64,000 bases of DNA from Leisingera sp. NJS204 (GCF_004123675.1 NZ_CP035417.1:134501-198500); one strand, 5' to 3'. Shown: positions 1-9,537, counted from the stretch's first letter. Numbers and translations are program-made. Notes: a model not told the origin generated them from the letters alone.

Positions 1-97
1 AGCCGACGATATCCAGCTGTGCCCGGCTGGCTACCAGTGCGCCGGATAGGGCAAAAACCAGAACAGAAGCGTAATCCAGCAGCGCCAGAAATGTCAT
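1..97 (-). CDS. TRIC/UPF0126 family channel-like membrane protein (5' end only)
   Basis: The first 32 codons of a minus-strand gene that runs off the left edge. The start is ATG at 97, 16 bases after the rnhA stop, so it may be cotranscribed with rnhA. The visible residues form a hydrophobic first helix with the motif DYASVLVFALSGALVASR, typical of the UPF0126/trimeric intracellular cation channel-like family of small inner-membrane proteins. Only the N-terminus can be read, so the family call rests on that segment. Confidence 0.6.
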   Translation of the reverse strand, partial: MTFLALLDYASVLVFALSGALVASRAQLDIVG

Positions 98-113
98 GGG
101 CAGTGCGCTTGCA

Positions 114-578
114 TCAGGCGCTCTTCTTTTTCTTGAAGGGCGCCATGCCCGCGCGGGCCAGTTCATCCGCGCGTTCGTTCTCCAGGTGGCCGGCGTGGCC
201 CTTGACCCATTCCCAAGTCACTTTGTGGCGGGCTTGCGCTTCGTCCAGGCGCTGCCACAGCTCGACGTTCTTGACCGGCTTCTTGCTGGAGGTTTTCCAG
301 CCGTTTCTCTTCCAGCCGAAGATCCAGCCGGTGACGCCGTTCTTCACATAGGCCGAGTCGGTCACCACGGTGAGCGTGGACGGGCGCGCCAGGCTTTCCA
401 GCGCGTTAATCGCCGCCAGCAGCTCCATCCGGTTATTGGTGGTCTCGGCTTCGCCACCCTTCAGTTCTTTCTCCTTGACGACGGTGTCTCCATCCATCGC
501 ACGCAGCAACGCACCCCATCCGCCGGGGCCGGGGTTGCCGGAGCAAGCGCCATCGGTATAGGCAAACAGCTCAGCCAT
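114..578 (-). CDS. rnhA: ribonuclease HI
   Basis: Cleaves the RNA strand of RNA-DNA hybrids in the cytoplasm (replication primers, R-loops). The 154-residue protein is full length for bacterial RNase HI. The acidic active-site residues can be placed: Asp9 in YTDGAC, Glu52 in NRMELL, Asp74 in TDSAY and Asp138 in ERADELA, with the KGHAGH histidine loop at about 126-131. It overlaps the upstream methyltransferase gene by 8 bp, so the two are probably translationally coupled. The Lys-rich C-terminus is not unusual. Call is secure. Confidence 0.97.
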   Translation of the reverse strand: MAELFAYTDGACSGNPGPGGWGALLRAMDGDTVVKEKELKGGEAETTNNRMELLAAINALESLARPSTLTVVTDSAYVKNGVTGWIFGWKRNGWKTSSKKPVKNVELWQRLDEAQARHKVTWEWVKGHAGHLENERADELARAGMAPFKKKKSA

Positions 579-1164
579 GGGCGGTCACCAGAATGAAGGG
601 GGCCATGGTGCCATCCAGGCCCTCAGCCTCGCCGAATTTGCGGGTTTTCACGTCAAAGCCAGTCTGTTCCAGAAGCTGCACCAGTTCGTCCTCGGAGTAA
701 TAGGTATAGAGGCGGCCGATACCGTCGCGGGCTTCGCCTTCCCCCAGTTTCATGCCGATGTGAAACACACCGCCGGGTTTCAGCGCCTGCTTGAGGGCTG
801 CCAGATGCCGGGGCATATCGGCGCGCGGGGCGTGCAGCAAGCTGAAATTTGCCCAGATGCCATCATAGATCGCGGTGCCTCCGATCTGATCGAAGGTCGC
901 CCGGCGGGCGTTGACGCCAGCGTGCTGGTCCGCCAATGCGACCATCTCGGCAGAGGCATCCAGCGCGTCAGCTTGCAGGCCGGATTGGGCCATGCACGCA
1001 GCGGCAGTACCGGGGCCGCAGCCAAGATCAAGCACCCGGCCACCCTTGGGGCAGGCTTCGATGAAGGCCGCCAGGCTTGGGTCGTTTCCGGCTTGCTCAT
1101 CTGTCAGTGCGGCATAATCTGCGGCGCGGCTATCGTAGACGCGGATGGTTTCTGAATCGGTCAT
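571..1164 (-). CDS. class I SAM-dependent methyltransferase
   Basis: A 197-residue cytoplasmic protein with the AdoMet-binding motif VLDLGCGPG at residues 44-52 followed by a Rossmann-type arrangement (post-II segment with [11 protein letters not shown] and a KPGG turn). This places it in the class I methyltransferase superfamily (Methyltransf_11/25-like). The substrate cannot be told from sequence. Its 3' end overlaps rnhA by 8 bp. The start at 1164 gives a normal N-terminus for the family. Confidence 0.85.
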   Translation of the reverse strand: MTDSETIRVYDSRAADYAALTDEQAGNDPSLAAFIEACPKGGRVLDLGCGPGTAAACMAQSGLQADALDASAEMVALADQHAGVNARRATFDQIGGTAIYDGIWANFSLLHAPRADMPRHLAALKQALKPGGVFHIGMKLGEGEARDGIGRLYTYYSEDELVQLLEQTGFDVKTRKFGEAEGLDGTMAPFILVTAHG

Positions 1165-1182
1165 ACTGCGGTCTCCGTAGGC

Positions 1183-1797
1183 TCAGGCGCGTTCCAACGC
1201 TAGCCGGGCTGCGAGGCCTGCAAACACGGCGGCGAAGCCTCGGCTCATCCATTTCAGCACCCGCTCGCTGTTCAGCAGATAATTGCGGGCCTGTGCGGCA
1301 AACAGTCCGTAGAACACAAAAATGACGAAGGTCATCATCATGAACACCAGTCCCAGAACGGACATCTCCAGCGTTGCGCTGGCGGGGGTGCCGCTCAGGA
1401 ACGGCGGCAGCAGCGCCAGAAAGAATACCGACAGTTTGGGGTTCAGAATGTTGATCAGCGCTCCGCGCCAGGCGATGGTCCAGCCGGGCTGGCTGGTACG
1501 CTTAGAGCTGACGGCCAGGACGCCGCCGCTGCGCAGGGCCTGCCAGGCCAGATAAAGCAGATAGGCAACGCCTGCGGCCTTGACCATCTGGAACAGCAGC
1601 GCCGAACTGTGCAGGACCGCCGCCAGCCCGAGGGTTGCTGCAGCCAAATGCGGAAGAATGCCGAAGGTGCAGCCAAGCGCAGCCCAGATCGCAGCGCGGC
1701 GGCCTTGGCCGAGGCCCAGGGCCAATGTGTAAATGACGCCGGTACCCGGGGCGAGGACAACAACAAAGGCGGTGATCAGAAATTGCAGGGTAATCAT
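1183..1797 (-). CDS. LysE/RhtB family amino-acid exporter
   Basis: An inner-membrane efflux protein of the LysE superfamily, which exports amino acids or their derivatives. The ORF opens further upstream, but the ATG at 1797 follows an AGGAG ribosome site and gives the usual length of about 204 residues. The N-terminus carries the family motif (APGTGVIYTLALGLGQG) and there are about six hydrophobic segments. The substrate is unknown. It lies 18 bp upstream of the methyltransferase on the same strand, so a shared transcript is possible. Confidence 0.85.
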   Translation of the reverse strand: MITLQFLITAFVVVLAPGTGVIYTLALGLGQGRRAAIWAALGCTFGILPHLAAATLGLAAVLHSSALLFQMVKAAGVAYLLYLAWQALRSGGVLAVSSKRTSQPGWTIAWRGALINILNPKLSVFFLALLPPFLSGTPASATLEMSVLGLVFMMMTFVIFVFYGLFAAQARNYLLNSERVLKWMSRGFAAVFAGLAARLALERA

Positions 1798-1899
1798 CAA
1801 TGCGGCTCCTGAAAAAATGTCCGAGTGCTTTTGGGTAACATGAATAGCGTACCGCAGGCGTGTTTTCTGTGACTTTCGCCGCAATCCAGCCGCGTGTCG

Positions 1900-2850
1900 T
1901 CAGGCGGTTTCGCGCAACACCTTGGGCACCTTGAATTCCACGGTTTCGACAGCGGTTTCCACTACCTCGACCGTCACGTCGTAGCGGCCGCGGAAGGCGT
2001 CGATCACTTCGTTGACCAGCAGTTCCGGGGCCGAGGCGCCGGCGGTGATGGCAACCGAGCGGATGCCCTCCAGCGCGCGCCAGTCGATGTTGTCCGCGCG
2101 TTGCACCAGTTGGGCGTAATCGCAGCCGTTTTTGGCGCCGACCTCGACCAGGCGGCGGGAATTCGAGGAGTTCGGCGCCCCGACCACCAACAGAGCGTCT
2201 GCTTTGGGCGCCACCGACTTCACCGCCTCCTGGCGGTTGGTGGTGGCGTAGCAGATGTCTTCCTTGTGCGGGCCGGTAATGTTCGGGAACCGCTGGTGCA
2301 ATGCTGCCACGATGCCCTTGGTGTCATCGACCGACAGGGTGGTCTGGGTGACATAGGCCAGCTGATCCGAGTCGCGAACCTCCACCGCGGCCACGTCCTC
2401 GACGGTTTCCACCAGCAGCACCTCGCCGTCGGGCAGCTGTCCCATGGTGCCGATGGTTTCAGGGTGGCCCTTGTGGCCGATCATGATCATCTGCAGGCCG
2501 GCTTCGGCGTGGCGCTGGGCCTCGATATGCACCTTGGAGACCAGCGGGCAGGTGGCATCGACATAGACCATTTCGCGGCGGCCGGCCTCAGCCGGGACTG
2601 ATTTCGGAACCCCGTGGGCGGAAAAGATCACCGGGCGGTCATCAGGGCATTCGTCCAGCTCCTCGACAAACACCGCGCCCTTGTCGCGCAACGAGTCGAC
2701 GACGAATTTGTTGTGCACGATTTCGTGGCGCACATAGACCGGCGCCCCCCATTTACCGATCGCCATTTCGACAATCTTGATGGCGCGGTCCACTCCGGCG
2801 CAAAAGCCGCGCGGCGCAGCAAGGTAGAGTGTCAGGGCTGGCTTGGTCAT
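1900..2850 (-). CDS. ispH: 4-hydroxy-3-methylbut-2-enyl diphosphate reductase
   Basis: Last enzyme of the MEP isoprenoid pathway. It reductively dehydroxylates HMBPP to IPP and DMAPP using a [4Fe-4S] cluster. The three cluster cysteines are visible at about 17 (RGFCAGV), 101 (DATCPLV) and 200 ([11 protein letters not shown]). The open frame extends 51 codons further upstream, but ATG 2850 is preceded by GGAGAC and gives the family length of 316 residues starting directly before [12 protein letters not shown]. It lies about 100 bp upstream of the LysE gene on the same strand. Confidence 0.97.
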   Translation of the reverse strand: MTKPALTLYLAAPRGFCAGVDRAIKIVEMAIGKWGAPVYVRHEIVHNKFVVDSLRDKGAVFVEELDECPDDRPVIFSAHGVPKSVPAEAGRREMVYVDATCPLVSKVHIEAQRHAEAGLQMIMIGHKGHPETIGTMGQLPDGEVLLVETVEDVAAVEVRDSDQLAYVTQTTLSVDDTKGIVAALHQRFPNITGPHKEDICYATTNRQEAVKSVAPKADALLVVGAPNSSNSRRLVEVGAKNGCDYAQLVQRADNIDWRALEGIRSVAITAGASAPELLVNEVIDAFRGRYDVTVEVVETAVETVEFKVPKVLRETA

Positions 2851-3237
2851 TGGCGTCTCCTTATGGCCAGAGGTAAGCGGTTCGGGCCGTAAGGTCCAGT
2901 GCCGGCGGGGCCGCAGCCGGTGCCTGCGGAACTTGCCGCGGCGACCGGCCGCAAATAGGCCGGAAGTGCCGCGCGGACAGCGGTGATTGTATGAAAAAGA
3001 CAATTTCTGCCTTTAACAGGCAGCGGCTGGCGCGGCCGTTCAGGCGGCCCCGCCCAAGCTCAAAGCAGCTTATTGATGCCGGCGGATCCACCGGTTCAGG
3101 GCACTGCCGTCACGCTGGATGCGCCACACGCAACAATACGGGCAACCCGCCGCAATCAGACCAATAGTCAAGCGGGGGAACGCGCTGTCCGGAACAAGGC
3201 GCCACCCCATCAGGCGCCTTGTTCCGGCAGGTTTTTC
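2851..3237. other. intergenic region without a recognised gene
   Basis: 387 bases between the ispH start and the end of the NYN gene. It must hold the ispH promoter. A short plus-strand frame from ATG 2991 (about 58 codons) has no ribosome site or recognisable product and is not called. The only clear structure is the long perfect inverted repeat at 3189-3227. Confidence 0.5.
3189..3227 (+). terminator. perfect 15-bp hairpin beside the NYN gene 3' end
   Basis: Arms 3189-3203 and 3213-3227 are perfectly complementary around a 9-base loop, and a T5 run follows at 3232-3236 on the plus strand. It lies directly downstream of the minus-strand NYN gene, where it could terminate or stabilise that mRNA. 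The U-run, however, faces the plus strand, on which no upstream gene is known. Confidence 0.6.
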
Positions 3238-3807
3238 TTAGCCGTGCGCAGCGGTCGCTGAACGCGGTTCGCTTTGCTCGCGCGGCGGGCGGCCGATGAC
3301 ATCGCGCAGTTCTTCCAGCTCGATGAAATTGTCAGCCTGGCGGCGCAGATCGTCCGAGATCATAGGCGGCTGGCTGCGGATGGTAGACACCACCGAGACA
3401 CGCACGCCCTGGCGCTGCAGGCTGGCAATCAGCGGCCGGAAATCGCCATCGCCTGAGAACAGCACGATATGATCCACCCGCGGGGCCAATTCCATGGCAT
3501 CGACGGTAAGCTCGATATCCATGTTGCCTTTGACTTTGCGGCGGCCCATGCTGTCGGTGTATTCCTTGGCCGGTTTGGTGACCATGGTGAAGCCATTGTA
3601 ATGCAGCCAGTCGACCAACGGGCGGATCGGTGAATACTCGTCATTCTCCAGCAGGGCAGTGTAATAAAAGGCCCGCAGAAGCTTGCCGCGGCGCATGAAT
3701 TCCTGCCGCAAAAGCTTATAGTCGATGTCAAACCCAAGCGCCTTAGCTGCGGCGTACAGGTTCGACCCGTCTATGAACAGCGCAAGCCGTTCGTCTTTAT
3801 AAAACAT
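3238..3807 (-). CDS. NYN (LabA/DUF88-type) domain protein, probable RNase
   Basis: A 189-residue cytoplasmic protein of the PIN-like NYN family. The conserved acidic residues are in place: Asp13 with Asn16 (FIDGSNLYA), Asp97 (KGNMDIEL), Asp103, and Asp120/Asp122 in LFSGDGDF. They normally bind Mg2+ for RNA cleavage. Family members include cyanobacterial LabA and plant and bacterial NYN nucleases; the exact target here is unknown. Transcribed alone, ending at the 3189-3227 hairpin and divergent from folK. Confidence 0.85.
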   Translation of the reverse strand: MFYKDERLALFIDGSNLYAAAKALGFDIDYKLLRQEFMRRGKLLRAFYYTALLENDEYSPIRPLVDWLHYNGFTMVTKPAKEYTDSMGRRKVKGNMDIELTVDAMELAPRVDHIVLFSGDGDFRPLIASLQRQGVRVSVVSTIRSQPPMISDDLRRQADNFIELEELRDVIGRPPREQSEPRSATAAHG

Positions 3808-3944
3808 AAAATGTTCCTTCCGGTATAACCGTCCCGGCCGGGTGTTCCGTGAGTGAGTGCTTGAAATCAGCGGGACGGGTGGACTTAATGTAAGTTATTT
3901 GTCATCTGCCGCAAGTATACTGCCATTCTGAAATAGGGTCAAAA

Positions 3945-4523
3945 ATGGCCGGAAACCGGAAAACGTCGCTCATCGCGCTTGGCGGCAACCTGCCTGTTGA
4001 GGCAGATGCGCCGCAAGCCACCTTGTCAAAGGCTCTTGCCGCTTTGCAATCGGATGATGTTGTGCTGCGCTGCATCTCGCGGTTCTTTCAGACGCCCTGT
4101 TTCCCGGCAGGGGCGGGGCCGGATTATGTGAACGCCGCGGTTACGGTTGAGACGTCTTTGTCCGCGCGCGCGCTGCTGGCGCGCTTGCATGAGATTGAAG
4201 CGCAGTTCGCGCGGGTGCGCCAGCAGCGCTGGGGGATGCGTACGCTTGATCTGGATCTGATCGACCATGGCGGCGCGGTGCTGCCGGACGCGGAGGGGTT
4301 TGCCCGCTGGCAGGGGCTGCCGCTGGAGACCCAGATGCAGGAGGCGCCAGGGCAGCTGATCCTGCCGCATCCGCGCATTCAGGACCGCGCCTTTGTGCTG
4401 GTGCCGCTTTGCGATATTGCCCCGCGCTGGCGCCACCCGGTGCTGCAGAAAACTGCCGCCGGGCTGCTGGCGGAATTGCCACCGGAAGATGTGGCAGAGG
4501 TCACGCCGTTGCAGGACGCGTGA
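3945..4523 (+). CDS. folK: 2-amino-4-hydroxy-6-hydroxymethyldihydropteridine pyrophosphokinase
   Basis: Transfers pyrophosphate from ATP to 6-hydroxymethyl-7,8-dihydropterin in folate synthesis. The 192-residue protein has the N-terminal ALGGNLP, the substrate motif RQQRWGMRTLDLDLID with its Mg-binding Asp pair, and the LPHPRIQDRAFVLVPL signature. The start at ATG 3945 precedes SLIALGGNL. It is followed by rpoZ and rsh on the same strand, a common Rhodobacteraceae order. Confidence 0.95.
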   Translation: MAGNRKTSLIALGGNLPVEADAPQATLSKALAALQSDDVVLRCISRFFQTPCFPAGAGPDYVNAAVTVETSLSARALLARLHEIEAQFARVRQQRWGMRTLDLDLIDHGGAVLPDAEGFARWQGLPLETQMQEAPGQLILPHPRIQDRAFVLVPLCDIAPRWRHPVLQKTAAGLLAELPPEDVAEVTPLQDA

Positions 4524-4607
4524 TGCGGTGTTTTCCGCTCTTGTCAAGGGAAAGGTTTGGGCGTAAATGTCTGCCTTCTGGACCCGGAATGATATGGAGA
4601 GTCGCTG

Positions 4608-4961
4608 ATGGCCCGCGTGACGGTTGAAGATTGCGTAGACAAGGTGCCCAACCGCTTTGAGCTGGTGATGCTGGCAGCGCATCGCGCCCGCGAAATCTCG
4701 GCTGGAGCCCCAATCACTGTGGACCGCGACAACGACAAAAACCCGGTCGTTTCCTTGCGTGAAATCGCTGACGAGACTCAAAGCGCAGACGATCTGCGCG
4801 AGCGTCTGATCGAAGGCAACCAGACTCAAATCGAAGTCGATGAGCCGGAAGAAGATTCGATGGCTCTGCTGATGGGCGCGGATCACGACAAGCCCGCCGA
4901 TGACGATATGTCTGAAGAGAAACTGCTGCGCGCGCTGATGGAGGCCCAGGGCCAGGGCTGA
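4608..4961 (+). CDS. rpoZ: DNA-directed RNA polymerase omega subunit
   Basis: A 117-residue omega subunit that helps assemble the beta' subunit and, in many proteobacteria, forms part of a ppGpp site on RNA polymerase. The N-terminus [24 protein letters not shown] and the RAREI segment are diagnostic. An acidic tail of about 40 residues is typical of alphaproteobacteria. A GGAG site precedes ATG 4608. It sits immediately upstream of rsh, so the alarmone synthetase and an RNA polymerase subunit that can respond to it are probably cotranscribed. Confidence 0.96.
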   Translation: MARVTVEDCVDKVPNRFELVMLAAHRAREISAGAPITVDRDNDKNPVVSLREIADETQSADDLRERLIEGNQTQIEVDEPEEDSMALLMGADHDKPADDDMSEEKLLRALMEAQGQG

Positions 4962-4997
4962 GGCATACGCTGACGAATTTGAGGCTGCGGACCGGAC

Positions 4998-7145
4998 ATG
5001 AACTCCCCCGATATTTCCGCTGGAGATCTGCTTGCTCTGGTCCGCAACTACAACCCAAAGACAAATGCGGACAGGATTGCTGAAGCTTTTGCATTCGGCG
5101 AGCAGATGCATGAAGGGCAATACCGCCATTCGGGCGAACCCTATTTCACGCATCCGGTGGCCGTTGCCGCCATCCTGACCGAACAGCGCCTGGATGATGC
5201 AACAATCATCACCGCGCTTTTGCATGACACCATCGAAGACACCAAGGCCTCTTACGAGGAGGTAACCCGCCGTTTTGGCGATGAGGTGGCGATGCTGGTC
5301 GATGGCGTCACCAAGCTGACCAATCTGCAGCTCAGCAGCCGCGAGACCAAGCAGGCTGAAAACTTCCGCAAGCTGTTCATGGCAATGTCCAAGGACCTGC
5401 GGGTGATCCTGGTCAAGCTCGCCGACCGGCTGCACAACATGCGCACAATCAAGGCGATGCGCCCGGAAAAGCAGGCCCAGAAGGCGCGCGAGACGATGGA
5501 CATCTATGCGCCGCTGGCGGGCCGCATGGGGATGCAGTGGATGCGCGAAGAGCTGGAGGATCTGGCCTTCCGCGTGCTCAACGCCGAAGGGCGTCAGTCG
5601 ATCATCCGCCGCTTTGTGACCCTGCAGCGCGAAACAGGCGATGTGATCCACCGGATTACCGGCGACATGCGGCTGGAGCTGGAAAAGACCGGGATCGAGG
5701 CCGAAGTGTTCGGCCGCGCCAAGAAGCCCTATTCGATCTGGCGCAAGATGCAGGCCAAGGATCAGGGCTTTTCGCGGCTCTCTGATATCTACGGTTTCCG
5801 GGTAATCACCCTGTCGGAAGAGGACGCCTACCGCGCGCTGGGCGCCATCCACCAGCGCTGGCGGGCGGTGCCGGGCCGGTTCAAGGATTACATCAGCCAG
5901 CCGAAATCCAATGGCTACCGCTCAATCCACACCACAGTGTCGGGCCGCGACGGCAAGCGGGTTGAGGTGCAGATCCGCACCCGGCAGATGCACGATGTGG
6001 CCGAAACCGGGGTTGCGGCGCATTGGTCTTACCGCGACGGTGTGCGGACGGAGAACCCCTTTGCCGTGGATCCGGCCAAGTGGATCGCCTCGCTGACCGA
6101 GCAATTCGACGCCGAGGATGATCACGATGAATTCCTCGAGGCGGTGAAGCTCGAGATGTATTCGGACCAGGTGTTCTGCTTCACGCCAAAGGGCGATGTG
6201 ATCAAACTGCCGAAAGGTGCGACGCCGATCGACTTTGCCTATGCCATCCACACCCGCATCGGCCATGCCTGCGTCGGCGCCAAGGTAGACGGGATCCGGG
6301 TGCCGCTGTGGACCCGGCTGCGCAATGGCCAGTCTGTGGATGTGATCACCGCCGAGGGCCAGACCCCGCAGGTCAGCTGGCTGGAGATTGCCACCACCGG
6401 CAAGGCCCGCACTGCGATCCGCCGCGCCCTGCGCGAAGCGGACCGGGCGCGGTTTGTGAAGCTGGGCCATGAACTGGCGCGCTCGGCTTTTGAACATGTC
6501 GGCAAGAAAGCCACCGACAAAGCGTTGGAAACCGCAGCGCGCGCCTTGCGGGCAGGCGGGGTGAATGAGCTGCTGGCGCGGCTTGGCGCGGCAGAGATCA
6601 CCGCGCATGACGTGGTGCAATCGGTTTATCCGGAACTGACCACCACTGGCGATGGCGACGAAATCTCTCCGCGCCGCGCGGTGGTCGGCCTGGAGCCGGG
6701 TCAAAGCTTTGAGCGGGCACCCTGCTGCCAGCCGCTGCCGGGTGAGCGCATCATTGGTATTACCTACCGCGGCCGCGGGGTTGTCGTGCATTCTGCGGAT
6801 TGCGACAAGCTGGGCGAGTTTGAGGACCAGCCGGAACGCTGGATGGATGTGCAATGGCATAGCGGCACCCACCCGGCGGCTTATGGCACCACGCTTGAAC
6901 TGACCATTGGCAATGACGCCGGTGTGCTGGGGCGCATTTGCACATTGATTGGCGAGAAAAAGGCCAATATCTCGGACCTTGAATTTGTCGACAGGAAACC
7001 AGACTTTTACCGGCTTATGATCAATGTGGAGCTGCGGGATGTGGAACAGCTGCACTCGCTGATGCTGACGCTTGAAGCCGAAAGCGATGTTGCCGCGGTG
7101 GCGCGGTTCCGGAACAAGCCGGAAGAACGCCATTTTCCGGGATAA
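4998..7145 (+). CDS. rsh: bifunctional (p)ppGpp synthetase/hydrolase (RSH)
   Basis: Makes and degrades the stringent-response alarmone (p)ppGpp. The 715-residue protein has the full RSH layout. The HD hydrolase domain shows YFTHPVAVAAIL at about 50 and ALLHDTIEDT at about 75. The synthetase domain lies around 230-350 (KPYSIWRKMQ, SDIYGFRVI, KSNGYRSIHTTV). A TGS domain begins near 390 (VFCFTPKGDVIKLPKG) and a C-terminal ACT domain near 630 (LGRICTLIGEKKANI). Both catalytic halves look intact, as expected for the single RSH of alphaproteobacteria. Confidence 0.96.
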   Translation: MNSPDISAGDLLALVRNYNPKTNADRIAEAFAFGEQMHEGQYRHSGEPYFTHPVAVAAILTEQRLDDATIITALLHDTIEDTKASYEEVTRRFGDEVAMLVDGVTKLTNLQLSSRETKQAENFRKLFMAMSKDLRVILVKLADRLHNMRTIKAMRPEKQAQKARETMDIYAPLAGRMGMQWMREELEDLAFRVLNAEGRQSIIRRFVTLQRETGDVIHRITGDMRLELEKTGIEAEVFGRAKKPYSIWRKMQAKDQGFSRLSDIYGFRVITLSEEDAYRALGAIHQRWRAVPGRFKDYISQPKSNGYRSIHTTVSGRDGKRVEVQIRTRQMHDVAETGVAAHWSYRDGVRTENPFAVDPAKWIASLTEQFDAEDDHDEFLEAVKLEMYSDQVFCFTPKGDVIKLPKGATPIDFAYAIHTRIGHACVGAKVDGIRVPLWTRLRNGQSVDVITAEGQTPQVSWLEIATTGKARTAIRRALREADRARFVKLGHELARSAFEHVGKKATDKALETAARALRAGGVNELLARLGAAEITAHDVVQSVYPELTTTGDGDEISPRRAVVGLEPGQSFERAPCCQPLPGERIIGITYRGRGVVVHSADCDKLGEFEDQPERWMDVQWHSGTHPAAYGTTLELTIGNDAGVLGRICTLIGEKKANISDLEFVDRKPDFYRLMINVELRDVEQLHSLMLTLEAESDVAAVARFRNKPEERHFPG

Positions 7146-7188
7146 GCCGCTGAAATTTTGAGCCGGGAACTGGGAAGGACGCACAGCT

Positions 7189-7830
7189 TTGGTATTCAGG
7201 CGCCGGGACAGACGTCCGCCCCTCCGGGCGCTGGCGAATTTTCTCTGGCCGCGCGGCGGCTGGGGAAGGGCGTTCCTGTATGTAAAGCACCGGGTGCGGC
7301 GTCTGCCCGATTCGCCCGAGCGCATCGCCCGCGGCATCTGGGCCGGAGTGTTCACCACCTTCACGCCTTTTTACGGGCTGCATTTTCTTGTGGCGGCGAT
7401 CGTTTCCCGGCTGATGAACGGAAATATTCTTGCCTCGCTCAGTGCCACCTTCTTTGGCAACCCGCTGACCTATGTGCCGATCGGAGTGGCCTCGCTGCAG
7501 ACCGGGCATTGGATCCTGGGCACCGAGTTCGACGAGGAAGTCGACAAATCCCTGGTTGGCAAATTCATGGCAGCCGGCGGCGACCTGAAGGACAACCTGA
7601 TTGCGCTGTTCAACGACCGGCCCGCCGATTGGCAGGGCCTGTATTTGTTCTACAACGAAGTGTTCTACCCTTACATGATCGGCGGCATCATCCCGGGCAT
7701 TATCACGGCCACGGTCTGCTATGTGCTAAGCCTTCCGGTGATCCGCGTCTACCAGCAGCGCCGGCGGTCCAAGATCAAGGCCAAGTTCGAGGCAATCAAA
7801 CAACGGGCAGAAGTCGGGACTGACGCCTGA
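7189..7830 (+). CDS. DUF2062 domain membrane protein
   Basis: A 213-residue protein with the DUF2062 pattern: a basic N-terminus, then GIWAGVFTTFTPFYGLHF and FFGNPLTYVPI, with three or so hydrophobic segments and a basic C-terminus. The function of the family is unknown. The start is TTG at 7189, supported by a GGGAAGGA site about 10 bases upstream. It lies 43 bp after rsh and 105 bp before pdxJ, a conserved place for it in this family of organisms. Confidence 0.85.
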   Translation: MVFRRRDRRPPLRALANFLWPRGGWGRAFLYVKHRVRRLPDSPERIARGIWAGVFTTFTPFYGLHFLVAAIVSRLMNGNILASLSATFFGNPLTYVPIGVASLQTGHWILGTEFDEEVDKSLVGKFMAAGGDLKDNLIALFNDRPADWQGLYLFYNEVFYPYMIGGIIPGIITATVCYVLSLPVIRVYQQRRRSKIKAKFEAIKQRAEVGTDA

Positions 7831-7935
7831 CCCGTGCAGCCGGATTGTACCATTATCACTTGCGGGGTTGCTCTTGCCGGGCTGGTGTCTAGTCTTTGGT
7901 TAAAGCTTTGACTTCAGACGGATGAGACAGCTGTC

Positions 7936-8682
7936 ATGACACAGAACAAATTGCGCCTGGGCGTGAACATTGACCATGTTGCCACCGTGCGCAACGCCCG
8001 CGGCGGTGCCTATCCGGACCCGGTCCGCGCCGCGAAGCTGGCCGAGGAGGCTGGCGCAGACGGGATCACGGCGCACCTGCGCGAAGACCGCCGCCATATC
8101 ACTGATGCAGATATCGACGGGTTGATGGAAGCGCTGACCGTGCCGCTGAATTTCGAGATGGCAGCGACCGAGGAAATGCAGCAGATCGCCTTGCGCCACA
8201 AGCCGCACGCGGTTTGCATCGTGCCGGAAAAACGCGAGGAACGCACCACTGAAGGCGGGCTCGAAGTCGCCCGTGAAGAAAACCGTCTGGCCCATTACAT
8301 CGCGCCCTTGCGCGATGCGGGCTGCCGGGTGTCGATCTTCATTGCGGCTGACAAAATGCAGATCGAAGCCGCGCACCGGATCGGTGCCGAGGTGATCGAA
8401 CTGCACACGGGCGCCTATTGCGACTATCACGCCGAGGGCAAGGCCGAGGACCGCGACCGCGAACTGGAAGCACTGCGCGAGATGTCCGCGTTTGCCCATT
8501 CGCTGGGGCTGGAAGTGCATGCAGGTCATGGCCTCACCTATGAAACAGTAAAGCCGGTGGCGGCCTTTCCCGAGGTGAAGGAGCTGAATATCGGCCACTT
8601 CCTGATCGGCGAGGCGGTCTTCCGCGGGCTGACCCCTGCAGTGCAGGAAATGCGCCGGCTGATGGATGATGCACGGGGGTAA
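7936..8682 (+). CDS. pdxJ: pyridoxine 5'-phosphate synthase
   Basis: Condenses 1-deoxyxylulose 5-phosphate with 3-amino-1-hydroxyacetone phosphate to form pyridoxine 5'-phosphate (vitamin B6 pathway). The 248-residue TIM-barrel protein has the signature NIDHVATVRNARGG near the N-terminus, the GADGITAHLREDRRHI segment and the C-terminal GHGLTYETV and ELNIGHFLIGEAVF motifs. First gene of a compact run to rnc: the next start is 8 bases downstream of its stop. Confidence 0.97.
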   Translation: MTQNKLRLGVNIDHVATVRNARGGAYPDPVRAAKLAEEAGADGITAHLREDRRHITDADIDGLMEALTVPLNFEMAATEEMQQIALRHKPHAVCIVPEKREERTTEGGLEVAREENRLAHYIAPLRDAGCRVSIFIAADKMQIEAAHRIGAEVIELHTGAYCDYHAEGKAEDRDRELEALREMSAFAHSLGLEVHAGHGLTYETVKPVAAFPEVKELNIGHFLIGEAVFRGLTPAVQEMRRLMDDARG

Positions 8683-8689
8683 CGCGGCT

Positions 8690-9109
8690 ATGCCAGTCAA
8701 TCTGATCCGCTACGGGCTGCTGTGGATGGCGGCCTCAGTCGCGATGCTTTTGCTGGGATTGGTGCTTGCACAGTTCGGGGTCGGTTTGCCGGCCGGGCTG
8801 GCAACGGTTCTGCCGCCGATGTTTGCTGCGGTTCTTGAAGGGATCCGAATTGCCGATTCAACCCGGGCGCCGCTGGCAGGTAAAACGGCCTGGATCAACG
8901 CTGCGGCGATGACCGGGGTGGTGGCCGTGCTGACCATCATTCAGCTGCCGCTCTACTGGAACTCGCCAATGGTCGCCGAGGCGCGGGAGACCATTCCAAT
9001 TGTTTTCCTGGCCGGAATTTTCCTGCTGCTTCTGGCAGTCATCCTGATGGTCAATCGCCTGTTTTTGGCACATGGCATCAAGCTGGGGTTGAAGCGGTTG
9101 GAAGAATGA
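8690..9109 (+). CDS. small integral membrane protein (ABZJ_00895-like)
   Basis: About 139 residues with four hydrophobic segments (near 8-30, 32-50, 67-88 and 105-125), mostly membrane. It resembles the uncharacterised ABZJ_00895 family, which has no assigned function. An earlier in-frame ATG at 8666 would overlap pdxJ; ATG 8690, after a G-rich site, gives a natural membrane-protein start. Its stop overlaps the acpS start by 4 bp (ATGA), so it is translationally coupled to acpS. Confidence 0.7.
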   Translation: MPVNLIRYGLLWMAASVAMLLLGLVLAQFGVGLPAGLATVLPPMFAAVLEGIRIADSTRAPLAGKTAWINAAAMTGVVAVLTIIQLPLYWNSPMVAEARETIPIVFLAGIFLLLLAVILMVNRLFLAHGIKLGLKRLEE

Positions 9110-9537
9110 TCCTGGGTGTTGGAACCGATCTCGCCAATATCGAGCGCATCCAGCGCACGCTGGACCGTTTCGGCGACAGGTTCCGCAACCGGGTTTTCAC
9201 CGAAACCGAACAGAAGAAGGCCGAACGCCGCCGCGACGTGGCGGGCACCTATGCCAAACGCTGGGCCGCCAAGGAGGCCTGTTCCAAGGCGCTGGGTACC
9301 GGCCTGCGCATGGGGATTGCCTGGAAGGACATGGCAGTTACCAATCTGCGCACCGGCCAGCCGGTGATGCATGTGACCGGCTGGGCCGCCGAACGTCTGC
9401 GCGAGATGACGCCTCCTGCCCATGAGGCTGTGATCCACGTGACACTGACTGATGATCACCCCTGGGCGCAGGCCTTTGTGGTGATTGAGGCGCGTCCTAT
9501 CCCCGCGAACCCGGCGGAATTGCCCGCCGGAACTTGA
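9106..9537 (+). CDS. acpS: holo-[acyl-carrier-protein] synthase
   Basis: Transfers 4'-phosphopantetheine from CoA to apo-acyl carrier protein. The 143-residue protein has the AcpS-type Mg-binding Asp in [12 protein letters not shown] and Glu in [13 protein letters not shown], the two family signatures. The GTP-like tail is slightly longer than in E. coli. It overlaps the upstream membrane-protein gene by 4 bp and is followed by lepB after 58 bases. Confidence 0.96.
   Translation: MILGVGTDLANIERIQRTLDRFGDRFRNRVFTETEQKKAERRRDVAGTYAKRWAAKEACSKALGTGLRMGIAWKDMAVTNLRTGQPVMHVTGWAAERLREMTPPAHEAVIHVTLTDDHPWAQAFVVIEARPIPANPAELPAGT

Noticed and set aside
2991-3167. A short plus-strand frame of about 58 codons upstream of ispH
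   Set aside because: No ribosome site, no domain, unusual Cys/His/Asn-rich end; probably chance.
4026-5852. A 608-codon open frame on the minus strand
   Set aside because: It lies antisense to folK, rpoZ and rsh, all of which have clear domains and ribosome sites; its composition is that of a shadow frame in GC-rich DNA.
7158-7823. A 221-codon plus-strand frame overlapping the DUF2062 gene
   Set aside because: The frame at 7189 carries the DUF2062 motifs; the other has none and a composition dominated by Arg, Pro and Gly.
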